Part shown: piece by piece, positions 32,999 through 40,232 of the stretch | Numbering within the stretch: the stretch's first letter is position 1 | Layout of the letters: each line of letters starts with the position of its first letter | Source: Deltaproteobacteria bacterium | Lineage (GTDB): Bacteria > Desulfobacterota > Desulfobacteria > Desulfobacterales > B30-G6 | DNA length: 40,232 nucleotides | Direction: 5' to 3' | Assembly: GCA_024639645.1 (NCBI GenBank) | Contig: JAHEIB010000007.1 | Span: 1-40,232 of the forward strand | Made by a program: the position numbers and the translations under genes | The notes under the pieces: generated by a model | The model's input: only the letters and a program-made list of their open reading frames with translations | What the model was told of the DNA's origin: nothing | Database searches by the model: none

Positions 32999-33968
32999 TG
33001 AATTCCTCGCCCCCCTTGCCCTGGATGATCAGCTCCCCTTTCTTCTCCATTTCCTGAACAACCTGGGTGATTTTTTGCTGTGCCTGGGTGACATCCGCCA
33101 TACGCACCGGTCCCATGGAATCAATTTCTTCCGTCAGCATCGCACTTGCGCGGGATGACATGTTTTTGAATATTTTTTCCTGTGTTTCATCAGCAGCGGC
33201 TTTCAGCGCCAAGGCCAGATCCTGTGTTTCGACATTTCTCAGCACCTGCTGCATTCCCCTGTCATCCACCATGACCAAATCATCAAATACAAAAAGCATC
33301 TGACTGATCCCGTTGGCCAGATCATCGTCGTTGCTTTCGATGTGTTCCATAATGGTATCGGCGATGTCGTCATCCAGTCGTTTGAGAATTTCAGCCAACT
33401 GGCTTAATCCGCCCACGGTCGGGGCAGCCGCCGGTGTTCGTTGTTTATCGGAACTCACCAGGTAAGCTTCGATTTCATCCAATATCCAGGGATTGACCTT
33501 GCCGAGCTTGGCAATCCGGACCGCAACATCCAAACGATGGTCCGGTTGCAGATCCGCCAAAACCGCACTCGCCACATCAGAATCCAAATAGGATAGAATC
33601 AGGGCCAGTGTTTGAGGATGCTCATCCTGAAGGAGCTGAACCAGCTGGTCCGGATCCATGAACTGGGCAATTCCCAGTCGCCCGGAAGATTTCTTTGCGG
33701 ACACGCCTGCAGAATTCACGCTCCCGGTGCCCTGGCTGTTCTGTTTCGCAGCAGGTTCGGTCTCCCCCCCCCGGGCCTGTTCGATAAATTCCTGCGCCAC
33801 TTTATCGACGACTTCCACTGGAATGGCATCGACCTGTGGCATCAAGCGTTTAACCTTTTCCTGCTCGGATGGGCTGAGGGTGCCCAGAACCGCCTGTGAC
33901 TCTTTTTCACCCAGGGAGTTGATGAGCATCGCTACTTTTAAGGGCCCGGCTAGTTTTCTTGGATCCAT
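32991..33968 (-). CDS. fliG: Flagellar motor switch protein FliG
   Basis: A 325-residue C-ring protein. N-terminal FliF-binding domain, a middle domain with HPQTLALILSYLDSDVASAVLADLQPD (about 116-142), and a C-terminal torque domain (about 230-315) with the charged helix DLVMVDDRGMQQVLRNV and LALALKAA, which contacts MotA. A flexible Gln/Gly/Ser-rich insert is near residues 72-95. Length is normal (about 331). It follows fliF by 98 nt, with a small inverted repeat in the gap. Confidence 0.97.
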   Translation of the reverse strand: MDPRKLAGPLKVAMLINSLGEKESQAVLGTLSPSEQEKVKRLMPQVDAIPVEVVDKVAQEFIEQARGGETEPAAKQNSQGTGSVNSAGVSAKKSSGRLGIAQFMDPDQLVQLLQDEHPQTLALILSYLDSDVASAVLADLQPDHRLDVAVRIAKLGKVNPWILDEIEAYLVSSDKQRTPAAAPTVGGLSQLAEILKRLDDDIADTIMEHIESNDDDLANGISQMLFVFDDLVMVDDRGMQQVLRNVETQDLALALKAAADETQEKIFKNMSSRASAMLTEEIDSMGPVRMADVTQAQQKITQVVQEMEKKGELIIQGKGGEEFIG

Positions 33969-34066
33969 GGGTCAGAACATCCTCTTACGTGCCGTGTAGG
34001 GGTGTTGAACTGTTTTTCACTTGAGTTGAGCGTTTCAACAAGAAAAAGACATACCTTAGTATATTG

Positions 34067-35698
34067 TTAAGACGTTTCTCCCATCCAGCCTTGCAGCAGC
34101 TTAGCGGAATTCTTGTTGTTGCTGGCCATCAGTTGAGCGGCCTGGGACACATGGGGCAACTCGCCCGAGGTCCCGGGTCTGCCCCGGGCATATTCATGTT
34201 CGATCTCGGCAATGGTCTTTGGCAACTGGCTGTATATCTCTTTATCCCAGGGTGAAGACGCCGTTACCCAGCGAATCAACGGCCGTACCAGAAACATGAA
34301 GATCAGCAGACAGAACAGGCCCAGGGCCAGAAAACGCCCCAGTTTCTCAAACTTGGCAATTTTGGTCATCCAACTCTCCTCCGGAGCCGGTGCCGCCTGG
34401 GCAACAGCCAGCATCGGGTCTGTTTCAAAGAGAATGTTCTGCACTTCAACTTCGTCCCCCCGTTCAGCATCAAAATTAATGGCTCTTTTGACCAGTTTCT
34501 CGATTTTGGCCATCTCCTCTGCTGTGCGGGGTATATATTTGGGATTTTCCAGACGATTCTGGCCATCGGACATCTGATAGCTGCCATCCACCACCACTGC
34601 CACCGATTGACGCAGGAGATTTCCGACCGGCATGATTTTCCGTTTGATCACCTTACCGATTTCATAATTGAGTGTCTTGTCCTGGCGCATAAATTCCTGG
34701 CGGCTGTTTCCGCCGGTATTGACTTCTTCAGTGACTTCACTTGGATTGATATTCGAGGCCACACCCGGTATACCCACGGCGATATCGGCATTCCGTCCTG
34801 TCTGCTCATTCATATGCTGCTCGCTCCGAATGACCGTATTTTCAGGCAGGTAGGTCTCCTCTGTCTGTTCCTCCTTCATAAAGTCCAGGAGACAGGATAC
34901 CCGTACGGTGGCCTTGTCACGACCCAGAACCGTCTCCAGCATGGTTGTGACACGATTTTCCAGGTCCATTTCTATTTTTCTCTGGTATTGAAGCTGCTCT
35001 GAACTGATCTTGCCGACAGCGGACGTATTGTGGTTGCCGGCCAGCATACGGCCGGTGTTGTCCACCACTGTCACATTTTCCGCGTCCAGGCGTGAAACAC
35101 TGGACGCCACTAAATGGACAATGCTCTGCACCTGGTTATCGGTCAATTTTTTCCCCTGACGCAGATTCACCACCACCGAGGCAGTCGAGGGTTCTTCCTC
35201 TTCCACGAACAACGATTTTTCAGCAGCGACAATGTGAACCCTGCTGCTGGCAACTTCCTCGAACTCGTTGATAGTGCGACTCAATTCTCCCTGCAAGGCC
35301 CTCTGATAATTGACATTCTGGACAAAATCGGTCATCCCGAGTTTGACTTCGTCAAATATTTCAAACCCGATGCGGCTGCCCTGGGGTAGGCCCTGGGAAG
35401 CCATCTCCAGGCGAATTTCATACAGGTTTTCCTTGGGGACCAGAACGGCACTCCCGTTCCCATCAAGCTGAAATGGAATATTCTTTTCCTTTAGCCTGGA
35501 AACGATGCTGGCCGTATCTTCCTGGGGCAGGTTCGTGAAAAGATATTGAAAATCAGGCCTGCCCGCCCAGGTCACCATAAAAATCATTCCTGCGATGGCC
35601 ACACTTGCCAGAAACAGGATGACAATCATTTTTCCCGAATCCAGGTTTCGAATAATGACCTTTAATTGATCACCGATGCTGGGAGAAGTTGCTTCCAT
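34067..35698 (-). CDS. fliF: Flagellar MS-ring protein FliF
   Basis: A 543-residue membrane protein with two membrane helices (about 22-46 and 448-470), periplasmic ring-building motifs between (QYLFTNLPQEDTASIVSRLKEKNIPFQLDGNGSAVLVPKE, and NVNYQRALQGELSRTINEFEEVASSRVHIVAAEKSLF), and a C-terminal FliG-binding tail ending KLLQGWMGE. It is the base on which the motor and export gate assemble. A TTGT/AAAGGAAACAC-ATG start context fits. Length matches family (about 550). Confidence 0.97.
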   Translation of the reverse strand: MEATSPSIGDQLKVIIRNLDSGKMIVILFLASVAIAGMIFMVTWAGRPDFQYLFTNLPQEDTASIVSRLKEKNIPFQLDGNGSAVLVPKENLYEIRLEMASQGLPQGSRIGFEIFDEVKLGMTDFVQNVNYQRALQGELSRTINEFEEVASSRVHIVAAEKSLFVEEEEPSTASVVVNLRQGKKLTDNQVQSIVHLVASSVSRLDAENVTVVDNTGRMLAGNHNTSAVGKISSEQLQYQRKIEMDLENRVTTMLETVLGRDKATVRVSCLLDFMKEEQTEETYLPENTVIRSEQHMNEQTGRNADIAVGIPGVASNINPSEVTEEVNTGGNSRQEFMRQDKTLNYEIGKVIKRKIMPVGNLLRQSVAVVVDGSYQMSDGQNRLENPKYIPRTAEEMAKIEKLVKRAINFDAERGDEVEVQNILFETDPMLAVAQAAPAPEESWMTKIAKFEKLGRFLALGLFCLLIFMFLVRPLIRWVTASSPWDKEIYSQLPKTIAEIEHEYARGRPGTSGELPHVSQAAQLMASNNKNSAKLLQGWMGETS

Positions 35699-35716
35699 GT
35701 GTTTCCTTTAATTGCT

Positions 35717-36019
35717 TTAGATTTGCATCCGTTTGATTTCGTCATAAGCGGCGATAACTTTATTTCTGACCTGTACCAGCAACTCGAGTGACAGGGATGC
35801 CTTTTCCATGGCCACCATCACCTCGTGCACATTTTTTTCCTTTCCGGAAACGAGGGCTTGGATGGCTCCGTCTGTTTCATGCTGAAGACGGTCCACCTCG
35901 CTGATGGATGTCTTCAGGATTTCAGTAAAGTTTTTGCCTTGTGTTTCAGACAGTTGTGCCGGTTTCTGAGGGCTTGGCCAGGCGGCATCCACATGGGCTG
36001 AAGGGTTTATGACGGTCAT
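35717..36019 (-). CDS. fliE: Flagellar hook-basal body protein FliE
   Basis: A 100-residue protein with the FliE pattern (FTEILKTSISEVDRLQHETDGAIQALVSGKEKNVHEVMVAMEKASLSLELLVQVRNKVIAAYDEIKRMQI in outline). It is the first exported rod-side component, joining the MS ring or gate to the rod. It ends 18 nt before fliF and starts 2 nt after flgC. Confidence 0.96.
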   Translation of the reverse strand: MTVINPSAHVDAAWPSPQKPAQLSETQGKNFTEILKTSISEVDRLQHETDGAIQALVSGKEKNVHEVMVAMEKASLSLELLVQVRNKVIAAYDEIKRMQI

Positions 36020-36021
36020 GA

Positions 36022-36459
36022 TTATCTTCCTATTTCCATGGCTTTCAAAACCATGCTCTTGATTGTCTTTATGGCCGTTACATTGGCTTCGTAGCTGCGA
36101 CTGGCGGACATCATGTTGACCATCTCTTCCACGACCTGAATATTTGGCATGGCCACATAGCCTTCGGCATCAGCATCCGGGTGATCCGGGTCATATTTGA
36201 GGATGGGGGGCCGGTTGTCGGGTATCACATCAACGACTTTGACCGGTGTCAGACCGCCAGACATTTCATTGTCCAGCACACCCCGGAAGGACACGCCTTC
36301 CGGCTGGGCTGCAAAAACAGGTTCTTTCCGCTCATAAGGCCCCCCGGATTCCGTCCGCGTGGTATTGACGTTGGCCAGGTTGGCCGAAATAAGATTCATG
36401 CGCAGTCGCTGTGCCGACAAACCAGAGGCGCTTGTTGTCAAAGCATCAAATAAGCCCAT
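36022..36459 (-). CDS. flgC: Flagellar proximal rod protein FlgC
   Basis: A 145-residue rod protein with N-terminal DALTTSASGLSAQRLRMNLISANLANVNTTRTESGGPYERK and C-terminal VAMPNIQVVEEMVNMMSASRSYEANVTAIKTIKSMVLKAMEIG, both diagnostic. Second gene of the flgB operon, 2 nt after flgB and 2 nt before fliE. Confidence 0.97.
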   Translation of the reverse strand: MGLFDALTTSASGLSAQRLRMNLISANLANVNTTRTESGGPYERKEPVFAAQPEGVSFRGVLDNEMSGGLTPVKVVDVIPDNRPPILKYDPDHPDADAEGYVAMPNIQVVEEMVNMMSASRSYEANVTAIKTIKSMVLKAMEIGR

Positions 36460-36461
36460 AA

Positions 36462-36893
36462 CTATTTATTCCCTCCCTGGATTATATTTCTGAGTGATTG
36501 AAATTTTTTGGCGACGATCTGGGCGGAAAGGGAATACATCAGACTGTTCTCAGCCATACCCGCCATCTCCCGATCCAGATCCACTGTATTGCCGTCGCGC
36601 CTTTCCACATGGCGTCCGTTTCCGTCGTCAGATCGAACAGTCGTTAGACGGATCGGGTTTCTCTGTGGTTCTATATGGCCTGCCTGGGTGGTTTCCATAC
36701 GAACACCATTTCCCATCCCTGTGGACCGGTCCAGTTTCTTCAACTCGTCTTCCACCATGACATCAAAGGCCTTGTAATTCGGCGTGTCGATGTTGGCCAC
36801 ATTGGAAACAATGGCGCTATGTTTGCTGGAGCGTAAATCAAGCGATCGCTCCAAAAAGGTAATTGTCTGATTGAAAATACCACCTGAACCCAT
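36462..36893 (-). CDS. flgB: Flagellar proximal rod protein FlgB
   Basis: A 143-residue rod protein: TITFLERSLDLRSSKHSAIVSNVANIDTPNYKAFDVMVEDELKKL at the N-terminus and NTVDLDREMAGMAENSLMYSLSAQIVAKKFQSLRNIIQGG at the C-terminus. I chose ATG 36893, which has AAAGGAG 5 nt upstream; the longer frame from 36983 would extend across the sigma-54 promoter. First gene of the large flgB-to-flgE operon. Confidence 0.97.
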   Translation of the reverse strand: MGSGGIFNQTITFLERSLDLRSSKHSAIVSNVANIDTPNYKAFDVMVEDELKKLDRSTGMGNGVRMETTQAGHIEPQRNPIRLTTVRSDDGNGRHVERRDGNTVDLDREMAGMAENSLMYSLSAQIVAKKFQSLRNIIQGGNK

Positions 36894-36933
36894 GTGTTCT
36901 CCTTTTGATACGGTTAACGCCGGCTCTTTTAAT

Positions 36934-36949
36934 TGCAATTGCCATACCA
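36934..36949 (-). promoter_or_regulatory. Sigma-54 promoter for the flgB operon
   Basis: On the minus strand TGGTATGGCAATTGCA: GG and GC separated by exactly 10 nt, with TTGCA at -12. Predicted start near 36923, giving a leader of about 30 nt. It lies inside the longer alternative flgB frame, supporting the shorter start. Confidence 0.82.
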
Positions 36950-37056
36950 GAGTTGAGCATGGATCCTGGCATGAAAGTAACATATTGATATAATGTAGTT
37001 AATATTATTTATAATTGGCAAAATTCGATTTTGGAGGCAGTATAAACACATGGGGG

Positions 37057-37073
37057 TAGGCAAAGATTGCCTA
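37057..37073. terminator. Perfect 7-bp hairpin after the activator gene
   Basis: TAGGCAA-AGA-TTGCCTA, located 12 nt beyond the stop of the sigma-54 activator gene. The U-rich tail (TCAGTTGTTTTT) lies on the plus-strand side, so the classic terminator orientation points the wrong way for the minus-strand genes. It may be a weak bidirectional terminator or an operator. Confidence 0.4.
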
Positions 37074-37084
37074 TCAGTTGTTTT

Positions 37085-38491
37085 TCACGCGACTGTTTTT
37101 GCCACATGGGATTTATGATTGGGAATGTCGCGCTCATGATCTCGCGATATGCCATATTCCCGAAGCCGGTTACGGAGTGTCCGGAGACTGATTCCCAAAC
37201 GCTCGGCCGTCCGGGTACGATTGTTATGACAGGCTTTGAGGGTATCCAGGATAAGCGCCATCTCCATTTCTTTTATGGTTGTGCCTGAGGACGCGAGATT
37301 ATTTTTCTTAGATTTTCCCACCGTGTCGACAAAATTAAGATGCTCCGGAAGCATGGTATCGCCGTTTCCGATAAGGACGGCCCTTTCCACCACGTTTTCC
37401 AGTTCACGAACATTGCCCGGCCATGGGTGGGATGCCAGATAATCAAGGGCAGCCGGTGCCGTTTTTATCATCCGCCGGTTGTTGATCAAACTGTATTTTT
37501 TTAAAAAGAACCTTACCAGAAGGGGGATGTCTTTTTTTCTTTCCCGCAAGGGGGGCAATGTCACGGGCAGCACATTCAAGCGGTAGAACAGATCTTCTCT
37601 GAAACGATTCTCCTGGACGGCCTTGACAAGATTCTGGTTGCTGATGGCGATAATCCGCACGTCGATGGCCCGGGGCTGTTGTCCGCCTACACGGTCGATT
37701 TCCCGTTCTTGAAGCACCCGCAGTATCTTGGCCTGCATATTGAGGGTCAGTTCGCTCACCTCATCGAGCAGGAGTGTGCCTTGATCGGCAAGTTCGAACC
37801 GGCCCACCTTGCGTGTAAAAGCACCGGTAAAAGCACCTCTCTCATAGCCAAACAATTCGCTCTCCGCAAGCGTCTCCTGCAGAGCTGCACAATTAATCGC
37901 CACCAAAGGACCTGTTTTGCGGCGACTTTCCTGATGGATGAATGATGCCAGCAATTCCTTTCCGGTGCCGTTTTCGCCAAGGATCAGAATGGTGGCATCA
38001 CTGTCTGCTACACGTCTGGCCAGAGCCAGAACATCCATCATGCATGCGTCCTGGGTAATGATGGTTTTGTTTTTTAAATTGTTTTCTATTTCAGAATTCC
38101 GGCACGACACTCTCTCTGGATGCCCGCTGGCATCACATACCTTCTGAACGGTGGCTGTCAGGGTTTCCAGGGAAAACGGTTTGAGGAGAAAATCCGAAGC
38201 ACCGGCCTTCATTGCCTCCACAGCGCGGTTGATGGATCCATAGGCGGTCATCATGATGACAGGAATCTTCGGAGACACGGCCTTGACCCCCTGAAGCACC
38301 TGCATACCCGACATCTCCGGCATACGCATATCCGTAATGACCAACCCGAATTTCTCTTCCTTGAATTTTTTAAGACCTTCCGCGCCATTGGCGGCACACT
38401 GAACATCACAGCCGTTCTTTTTCAGGGCATGCGTCAGGGCCAGCTGCATATCAGGCTCATCATCAATCACCAGAACTGAATCAAACTGCAT
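37085..38491 (-). CDS. flrC: Sigma-54-dependent response regulator, FlrC/FleR-like
   Basis: A 468-residue activator with an intact receiver (Asp10, Asp11, phospho-acceptor Asp54, Thr82, Lys104), an AAA+ domain with Walker A GENGTGKE (172-179), GAFTGA (219-224) that contacts sigma-54, and LLLDEVSE, and a C-terminal Fis-type helix-turn-helix (TRTAERLGISLRTLRNRLREYG). In Vibrio and Pseudomonas such proteins drive the middle flagellar genes. It starts at ATG 38491, overlapping the kinase stop (TAATG) with AAGGAGG upstream. It most likely acts on the three sigma-54 promoters found here. The family name is inferred from context. Confidence 0.9.
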   Translation of the reverse strand: MQFDSVLVIDDEPDMQLALTHALKKNGCDVQCAANGAEGLKKFKEEKFGLVITDMRMPEMSGMQVLQGVKAVSPKIPVIMMTAYGSINRAVEAMKAGASDFLLKPFSLETLTATVQKVCDASGHPERVSCRNSEIENNLKNKTIITQDACMMDVLALARRVADSDATILILGENGTGKELLASFIHQESRRKTGPLVAINCAALQETLAESELFGYERGAFTGAFTRKVGRFELADQGTLLLDEVSELTLNMQAKILRVLQEREIDRVGGQQPRAIDVRIIAISNQNLVKAVQENRFREDLFYRLNVLPVTLPPLRERKKDIPLLVRFFLKKYSLINNRRMIKTAPAALDYLASHPWPGNVRELENVVERAVLIGNGDTMLPEHLNFVDTVGKSKKNNLASSGTTIKEMEMALILDTLKACHNNRTRTAERLGISLRTLRNRLREYGISRDHERDIPNHKSHVAKTVA

Positions 38492-39465
38492 TATGCCGAC
38501 ACCTCCTTTTCCATAACCGGCACAGATACATCTTCCTGCGCTGCCGATGCATCGGCACACAAGGGCAAGCCGATGGAAAACATGGTTCCTTCTCCTAGGG
38601 TACTCGAAACATCAATGATACCGCCATGCATCTGGACAATGCTGTGAACAATGGAAAGACCCAGACCGGTTCCCCTTTCTTTGGTTGTGAAAAAAGGGTC
38701 GAATATTTTTGAAACACTGCCAGGATCGATCCCGGCACCGCTGTCTGAAATCCGGATTTCTGCCAATGCCGACCGTCCAGCATTCGTCATGGCACCTTGA
38801 ACTGTCGATATACAGAGGACACCGCCACCCGGCATGCTCTGGATCGCATTCAGGATGATATTCAGACAGACCTGTTTAATGAGCTCGACATCACCATTTA
38901 TAAACAGGGGCCTGGGACCATATTCCAGCTTGACATCGACGCCGTTCTCCTTGTCGGCAAGGTGCTTCATAAAAAACAGGGAGTCGTCCAGGGCTTCATA
39001 AATATCAAATCGTTCAAATCGGCTGGCTTCTTCGGGTCTGACAAATTGAAGCAGATTGGCGATAATGGCCTCAATACTCTTGACACCGGAAGAAATTCTT
39101 TCCGCAAGCAGCTGCAGGTCCGCTTGCCCTTCCAGGGAGGCTTGGAGACTGGTGGCAAACAGCTCGATGCTTCCCAATGGGTTTCGAATCTCATGCGCAA
39201 TTTTAGCGGCCATTTCACCCATTGCAGCCAGCCGGTCTTTCCGCCGGGAACGTTCGGGTTCGTGTTTCCGACCGGCGACGTTTTTCAGAACGACAACCGA
39301 GCCGTCACGCACCTTTGTCCGTCCCATAACCGGTGAAAAATCATTGTCAATTGGAAAACCATGGGTGCTGCTGTTTGAGGGTTTCATCACGTTTTCCATA
39401 TGCCTTTTATCATCATTAAAATACATGACCGTCAAGTTCAGGTGTATCAGGGGAAACAATAGCAA
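38491..39465 (-). CDS. Histidine kinase, FlrB/FleS-like, lacking most of its PAS domain
   Basis: Up to 324 residues. HisKA with AAKIAHEIRNPLG (His91 counted from 39465) and HATPase with INLN-type LNIILNAIQSM, DSGAGI and GTGLGLSIV. Upstream there is only the tail of a PAS/PAC-like unit (GSVVVLKNVAGRKHE) leading into the usual RKDRLAAMGEMA. FlrB/FleS kinases normally carry a full PAS domain of about 100 residues ahead of this point. The start is uncertain: TTG 39465 is the outer limit, but ATGs at 39426, 39399 and 39387 are possible. Coupled to the activator gene; the pair should control the sigma-54 flagellar promoters. Confidence 0.88.
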   Translation of the reverse strand: MLLFPLIHLNLTVMYFNDDKRHMENVMKPSNSSTHGFPIDNDFSPVMGRTKVRDGSVVVLKNVAGRKHEPERSRRKDRLAAMGEMAAKIAHEIRNPLGSIELFATSLQASLEGQADLQLLAERISSGVKSIEAIIANLLQFVRPEEASRFERFDIYEALDDSLFFMKHLADKENGVDVKLEYGPRPLFINGDVELIKQVCLNIILNAIQSMPGGGVLCISTVQGAMTNAGRSALAEIRISDSGAGIDPGSVSKIFDPFFTTKERGTGLGLSIVHSIVQMHGGIIDVSSTLGEGTMFSIGLPLCADASAAQEDVSVPVMEKEVSA

Positions 39466-39801
39466 TAGTTATGCCAGCCTCTAAAACATCTTTTTGAAAC
39501 GGTCTGATGAAAAGGAAGCTGGGATATCCGCTATTTCAGCCCTATGAAAAATATACTTAACTATAAATTTTTATTATATAAATAGATGATACTAGCGCGG
39601 GCGGCCTGACAACCCGGACGGTCGCCAAGCACTTGAAAGCTTAGGCTGGATTATAGGATCAGATCTGTCACAGGTAAGGTTTCGTCAATACCGGTAGAGA
39701 TTACCGTCACTTATTTGACACCCGGTAGCAGAGTGACCAGAGGATTATTGAAGCCTACCCGCAGCAGTGCTTCGCCTCTCGGTAAGGATTTTTTCTGCCC
39801 A
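39466..39801. other. Intergenic region upstream of the kinase
   Basis: 336 bp without a supported gene. It contains an AT-rich stretch with TATAAT-like boxes on the minus strand (39573-39578 and 39650-39655) that could serve the kinase operon, and a nested hairpin at 39684-39719 (outer arms GTCAA/TTGAC, inner CGGTA/TACCG). No tRNA, known riboswitch core or repeat of the heptamer family is seen. Confidence 0.5.
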
Positions 39802-40232
39802 CTATCTCCAATCATTTCGCGTTGGCTGAACCCCGACAGTTGCGGCAGAACCAATAGCAGATCTAAACGTTTCCATCAGCACCCGAAATTGATTTTCAGG
39901 TGTCGCATCGATGGTGCCATAATCGGTTTCGACCACGCAGCCGCCCCGTGAAAGCGCGGCATCCGGCTCCAACCGAAGGTCTTCCATGTGTTCCACCAGA
40001 TTGGACAGTTTCTTTTTGGATGCGGCCGTCTGCTCCATGTCCGCGGGGTTCAGCCGGATCTTGCGAATGGCTTGCCCCTGCCCTTTTTGAAGTGCTTTTG
40101 ACAGGCTGCCCAGAACCACATCCGGGTTTGTTTCGGCCGCGTGATTGATCATGATTTCGGCCAGACCCAGGGCCAACAGACCCACGGTTCGTTCTATCTG
40201 GCGATCCACGTCTCCGGCAACGGTCTCCATGG
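39802..40232 (-). CDS. Second FliH/SctL-like protein, 5'-truncated by window
   Basis: 143 residues of an open frame reaching the window edge; the ATG at 40230 is probably internal. The segment matches the C-terminal FliH/YscL domain: VVLGSLSKALQKGQG, then KIRLNPADME, then RGGCVVETDYGTIDATPENQFRVLM. FliH/SctL proteins regulate the export ATPase of flagellar or injectisome type III systems. The window's flagellar fliH (32282-32998) is already complete, so this is a paralogue. It may belong to a second flagellar set or to a non-flagellar type III system lying beyond the edge. Genes upstream of it would decide. Confidence 0.75.
   Translation of the reverse strand, partial: METVAGDVDRQIERTVGLLALGLAEIMINHAAETNPDVVLGSLSKALQKGQGQAIRKIRLNPADMEQTAASKKKLSNLVEHMEDLRLEPDAALSRGGCVVETDYGTIDATPENQFRVLMETFRSAIGSAATVGVQPTRNDWR

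Noticed and set aside
36894-36983. Longer flgB start at 36983
   Set aside because: It would run across the sigma-54-like promoter and ignore a strong AAAGGAG site ahead of ATG 36893.
37057-37073. Standard intrinsic terminator for the kinase-activator operon
   Set aside because: The U-rich tail is on the wrong strand for these genes; listed only as a low-confidence hairpin.
39600-39801. Cyclic-di-GMP (GEMM) riboswitch suggested by GGTAGCAGAGTGACC near 39724
   Set aside because: The conserved GGCAAACC and GCAAAGCC elements are absent upstream; only a coincidental P3-like hairpin is left.

Overview
The window is almost entirely one large flagellar biogenesis locus. The gene set and order suggest a Gram-negative member of the Desulfobacterota (Desulfobacterales or Desulfosarcina-like; this placement is inferred from gene order and style only, with no taxonomic marker in the window). 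Evidence for Gram-negative includes P- and L-ring genes (flgI, flgH), flgA and a LolD/YbbA-type ABC transporter. flhF and flhG, together with a FlrB/FlrC-like two-component pair and sigma-54-type promoters, point to polar flagella regulated as in Vibrio or Pseudomonas.

Layout. 1-1731 (minus): end of a YbbA/YbbP-like ABC exporter operon, unrelated to flagella. 1732-2513: poorly coding spacer with one small hypothetical ORF and a sigma-28-like promoter. 2514-5206 (plus): a REC/HD-GYP-like protein followed by motA and motB, whose motB resembles sodium-type PomB. 5348-9056 (minus, read from 9056 down): flgM, flgN, flgK, flgL and a secreted repeat protein, behind a consensus sigma-28 promoter. 9145-14250 (minus): flgF-flgG-flgA-flgH-flgI-flgJ behind a sigma-54-like promoter. 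14444-26124 (minus): fliL-M-N-O-P-Q-R-flhB-flhA-flhF-flhG-fliA plus two accessory ORFs, also behind a sigma-54-like promoter. 26555-36893 (minus): flgB-flgC-fliE-F-G-H-I-J-K-flgD-flgE behind a third sigma-54-like promoter. 37085-39465 (minus): sensor kinase and sigma-54 activator. 39802-40232 (minus): partial second FliH/SctL-like gene.

Together these encode the export gate, ATPase complex, MS ring, C ring, rod, P and L rings, hook, hook-filament junction, stator, sigma-28/anti-sigma pair and polar placement GTPase/ATPase. Flagellin, fliD, fliS, chemotaxis genes and a FlrA-type master regulator are not in the window and must lie elsewhere.

The main structure the genes do not explain is a family of composite intergenic elements: palindromes made of 7-bp units (TAAGCNN / GCTTANN), sometimes flanked by 9-bp tandem repeats and by an ACAAGGGTT-type motif, in at least five places in the flagellar locus. 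One copy supplies the last codons of fliI. Other points worth a look are FlhB with NPTQ instead of NPTH, a pseudo-receiver/degenerate HD-GYP protein beside motAB, an apparent CTG start for fliI, and a kinase lacking most of its expected PAS domain.
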